64,000 nucleotides of DNA, from NCBI RefSeq assembly GCF_000002425.4, contig NC_037270.1, positions 10,092,494 through 10,156,493 on the forward strand, read 5' to 3'. The translations under genes were made by a program, and so were the position numbers. Origin of the DNA: Physcomitrium patens. Taxonomy: Eukaryota > Streptophyta > Bryopsida > Funariales > Funariaceae. The notes under the pieces were generated by a model. The model saw nothing but the letters and a program-made list of their open reading frames with translations. It did not search any database and had not been told where the DNA came from. Shown one piece after another: positions 60,783 to 64,000 of the stretch (its first letter is position 1; every line of letters starts with the position of its first letter).

Positions 60783-62949
60783 ATATTTTAAATATTTTTA
60801 TATGGAATTTTAATATTAATCTTTGATATAATATCTTATTCATTTTTAAATAGATTTATTCTTTACTTGGATTTTTTTTTGGCCAAGCTATAGCAATCTT
60901 TGATGCAATAATACATCTTTATGTAAAATTGACAACAAATTAATAGGTTGACATAATTAATAAGGATAATTTTTTTTAACTAATTATCAAATTATTCACC
61001 TTAAGTTCAAGCTTTCAAAAAACTATAGACTTTATTTAAATGCACAAATTATGGCTTTAATTATTTTTCATTTTTTAGACCATAGTCTATAATATAACCC
61101 AGCTTAGATGCAACTTGTAAAGCAACAATGAAGAATGTTTTTATGAAGACTTTTAGAGCAATCTATGTCAATATTTTGAATAAATTCAGTTATATATTCT
61201 ATCTTGGATATTAAATAGAATGAATGTCAAATATCTTGATATAATTTGTCTATCTTTTTTCTTATAAGTTCTTGATCTATAACAATTTTGTATGTTTGTA
61301 TGAATTATTGTGTTATAACATGGCTATTGGGTAAAAAAAAAAAGATTATATCATAAAAGAATTTTATTAAAAAAATATAGTAAAAATAATTTTTTAAAAA
61401 ATGAATAAAAGATAAAAAGGTATCAAAAATATTTAGTTTTAATACTATAGTTTTGTAAGAAGAGCTCTTACTTACTTTTTAGAGCCATAAATAAGACAAA
61501 ACAACATGGATTAGAAAAAAAAATATTATAAGTATCTTTAAGTGAAAGTGAAGAATAGCTTTTAATATAAATTAATTAAAAGAAGACCAATCATAAATCA
61601 AAGTTGTTACAAGACTTCAAAATATAAAATCATCCACCTATGGTAATTATAAGATTTTTTAGTTGATTAAAGATCAAAATTAGAGATTAAACTTCGTAAG
61701 ATTTGTTGAAGCATTTGCTATGTGTAATTTGGATTTATATGAATTTTTTAAAAGCTTTACAAAATTAGAATGGATTTAGATGATTTAAGATCTTAAGAAT
61801 TAAAATAAGATTTTTATTTTTAAAAATTTTGAATGCATAATTACAAATTAATGAATACAAATTTTTATGATTATCAATTTACTTATTTTGAACTTATTTT
61901 ATAAATTGAGACTGATTGAAATGTTAAATTAAAAGTTATTGATTTTGAATTCCATTAAGGTTTCAAAAAATAGATTTTTAGAATCATTGAAGGTTTTTAC
62001 AATCTAGATAAATTTTATGATTGGATTGAAATAAATTTTTGTGAGATAATAGTAAACTTAGTTTATAAAAAAATTATTATTTAATAAAAAAATTAATTTG
62101 TAAAATTTTAAAAATTCTTAAGGCAAATAAATGGTGCAATGAGAAGTTATTATTGCTAATAGATTGACGTCAAAGTTGGAAAAAAAAGATGGCCTAAAAA
62201 TATAAAATTAAGAAATTTTATTTTAATTTCTAAGTTTATTTTTTTTATAAATTTTGTATGCTTATTGGTAATTAATAGATTGAAATTTGTGCAAATTTTG
62301 AAGCAAGATTAATAATTTAATTTATAATTACTGATGTTTTATTTCTTATGACCAATAATACCAAAATCTATATAATATGATTAAGATTGATTTTGGCTTA
62401 ATTATAGCTTAATTAAGATTTATTAGGATTTATTTATGATTGATTAAGATTTAATTAGAATTGATTTATGATTTATTTAGAATTTAATTAAGATTTTCTT
62501 AGAATTTACTTAAGATTTGGCTAAAATATCTTTAAGATTTTATTAGATGTTGTTAGAATTTACTTAAGATTTTTTTAGGATTTTTTTAATATCATTTTTG
62601 ACTTCTTTAGAGATTTTTTAGGATTCTTTTATGATTATTTTTGAAGTTCTCTAAGATTTTTTTAGGATTTGATTAAATTTTTATTAGGATTTTAAAGATT
62701 CAATTAGAGTTTATATAGAATTTTATTAAGATTGTTATATTCTTTATTATTTGAAAAATTTAAATTTATCTTTAATAGCCAATTGCTCCATGTATTCTCA
62801 AATAAGATGATATATAATATGATAGTGTCAAAATAGTCTATCATAGCTTCTAAAAAACTCCAAGACAAGGAACTTACTTAGAGTATACTTAATTTGGTAT
62901 AAATGGCTATTTTGGTATTATTGGTCATAAGAAATAATAACCTTTTGTC
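60481..62949. repeat. AT-rich DNA with (TA)n and short-unit arrays
   Basis: A (TA)n run lies at about 60735-60783. From about 61600 to 62760 the sequence becomes quasi-periodic, dominated by units near 20 bases that resemble 'TTTAATTAGGATTTACTTAAGA'[:20], clearest at 62280-62760. No coding potential is seen. Confidence 0.5.
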
Positions 62950-63445
62950 TTTTATTTCATATATATTATTTAATTAGGAGCTACATAGCAATATACTATA
63001 GGACGTCCAATATGTGTTGACTTTGTAAAACATATCTTAACTTGCGAATGAATAAGATATTTTAACCTATTTCAATGCCACCTTGAATCTAAGACTTCTT
63101 CTATCTAAAAATCTTGATAATTATCCATTTTATGGAAGGAGGTGACATTTGTCTTGTTTTAGATGTATTCATTGTCTTATAAGGTTCAAAAAGAGACACG
63201 TGGAATATAAGATGTATCTTTATAGACTTTAGTAGATATAATTGATAAGCAACAGGATAGACTTGTTCACAAATACCAAAAGGTTGAAGCCTATAATAGT
63301 CCAACTTATTACAAGCATGAATAAACTTAATATTGCAATGAAGTAATCATGTCTTGTCACTTATAGTGAATTGTAGTTGTTCTTTGCAATAGGTATCTAC
63401 ATTGATCTTTGTGAGTCCTATCAATGCATCTTGATTAGTGAATTA
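62950..63445 (-). mobile_element. Chromovirus fragment: LTR piece plus integrase C-terminus
   Basis: 62950-63060 matches part of the family A/B LTR in minus orientation (the AGGAGCTACATAGCAATATAC to TTGACTTTGTAAA block). 63101-63304 (minus) reads YYRLQPFGICEQVYPVAY and HLIFHVSLFEPYKT, the integrase C-terminal region seen at 58990-59115. The chromodomain and most of the LTR are deleted. Both ends grade into AT-rich arrays. Confidence 0.72.
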
Positions 63446-64000
63446 GTTAAAAATATAGTTTTAAGTCATTTCATTATACAAATATTAAGATTAAAAATTA
63501 TTTTTAACTATTTAAGTATTTATTAGAATTTAGAAGTATTTATAAGCTATAAAAGTCTTATTAAAAGAAAATTTATAAAAATAGAGTCTTAATAAGTCTT
63601 GGAGGTAATTATCTTAGTTGATTTAGTATTTTTACTTATTGTTAAGTATTAAGGATTAGTTATTAATATTAGTATCTATATTGGCTTTTTAACTATATGT
63701 AATAATTGTTAAAATCCTATCAATAATTAGTTAGTAGTTAGAAGAAGCATAAAAAAGAACTTCATATCTTTTTAATTAATAATATAAAAAATAGGATTTC
63801 TAATAGATTTAAATTTATTTTCATTACTATAAAAAATCATCAAGATAGAAAAATATAGCCTTAAATGGATATTAATATTATAAAAATATTATAATATTTT
63901 TTAGGATTTATTTAAAATTTATTTAGAATTATTTAGGAAGTTTTAGAAAAAAATTCAAGATTTTGGAAAAATTGTGTTTTATCCCTTTGGAAGCCATTAT
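63446..64000. other. AT-rich DNA, no gene seen
   Basis: It is low-complexity sequence with short 'taggatttatttaaaattta' units near the end (63890-63970), like those at 62.3-62.7 kb. Nothing coding is recognised. Confidence 0.5.

Noticed and set aside
1..64000. CRISPR arrays, tRNA, rRNA or bacterial mobile elements
   Set aside because: Nothing of the kind was seen; the direct repeats present are LTRs, microsatellites and LRR units.

Overview
The window is nuclear plant DNA: very AT-rich, repeat-loaded intergenic sequence around two GC-normal gene islands with spliced genes. The makeup (Ty3/gypsy chromoviruses with chromodomains, a plant U-box/ARM E3 gene, an NLR relic, a 100-N scaffold gap) suggests a non-seed land plant. 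A moss of the Physcomitrium type is my best guess, but the sequence does not prove it.

Layout. 0-15.4 kb: the cut-off 5' end of a minus-strand chromovirus, an old LTR remnant, then a plus-strand chromovirus (element B) split by a nested minus-strand gypsy element of another family (element C, ~1.3-kb LTRs). 15.4-22.8 kb: AT-rich spacer, a GC-normal island I could not identify, and a decayed NBS-LRR resistance-gene relic on the minus strand. 22.8-36.2 kb: gene island 1. 36.2-38 kb: AT-rich spacer. 38-44.4 kb: gene island 2. 44.4-52.8 kb: AT-rich DNA with a LINE relic and the gap. 52.8-60.5 kb: element A, a chromovirus of the same family as B, carrying a solo LTR of family C. 60.5-64 kb: AT-rich short-unit arrays and one more chromovirus fragment.

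The standout is the island 1 gene (24624-35225, 18 coding exons in my model, predicted 2004 aa). One continuous reading frame joins a complete DEDDh (DnaQ/Pol III epsilon-like) 3'-5' exonuclease to a full-length bacterial-type MutS with an intact mismatch-reading Phe-x-Glu motif and ATPase. A last exon, reachable by an in-phase intron, adds a C-terminal domain that resembles the end of DnaX/STICHEL clamp-loader subunits. The N-terminus looks like an organelle transit peptide, and the ATPase reads like cyanobacterial MutS. It is not plant MSH1, which ends in a GIY-YIG nuclease. My hypothesis is a plastid and/or mitochondrial protein that detects mismatches and removes the strand in one polypeptide.

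The island 2 gene (40266-43828) is a PUB42/43/44 (SAUL1-type) U-box ARM-repeat ubiquitin ligase with a 5'-UTR intron. Its U-box and ARM parts are open, but the N-terminal extension has two frame breaks.

Splice sites were assigned by eye from GT/GC-AG signals, phase and family motifs. Retroelement boundaries come from visual LTR comparison. Nothing here was searched against a database.
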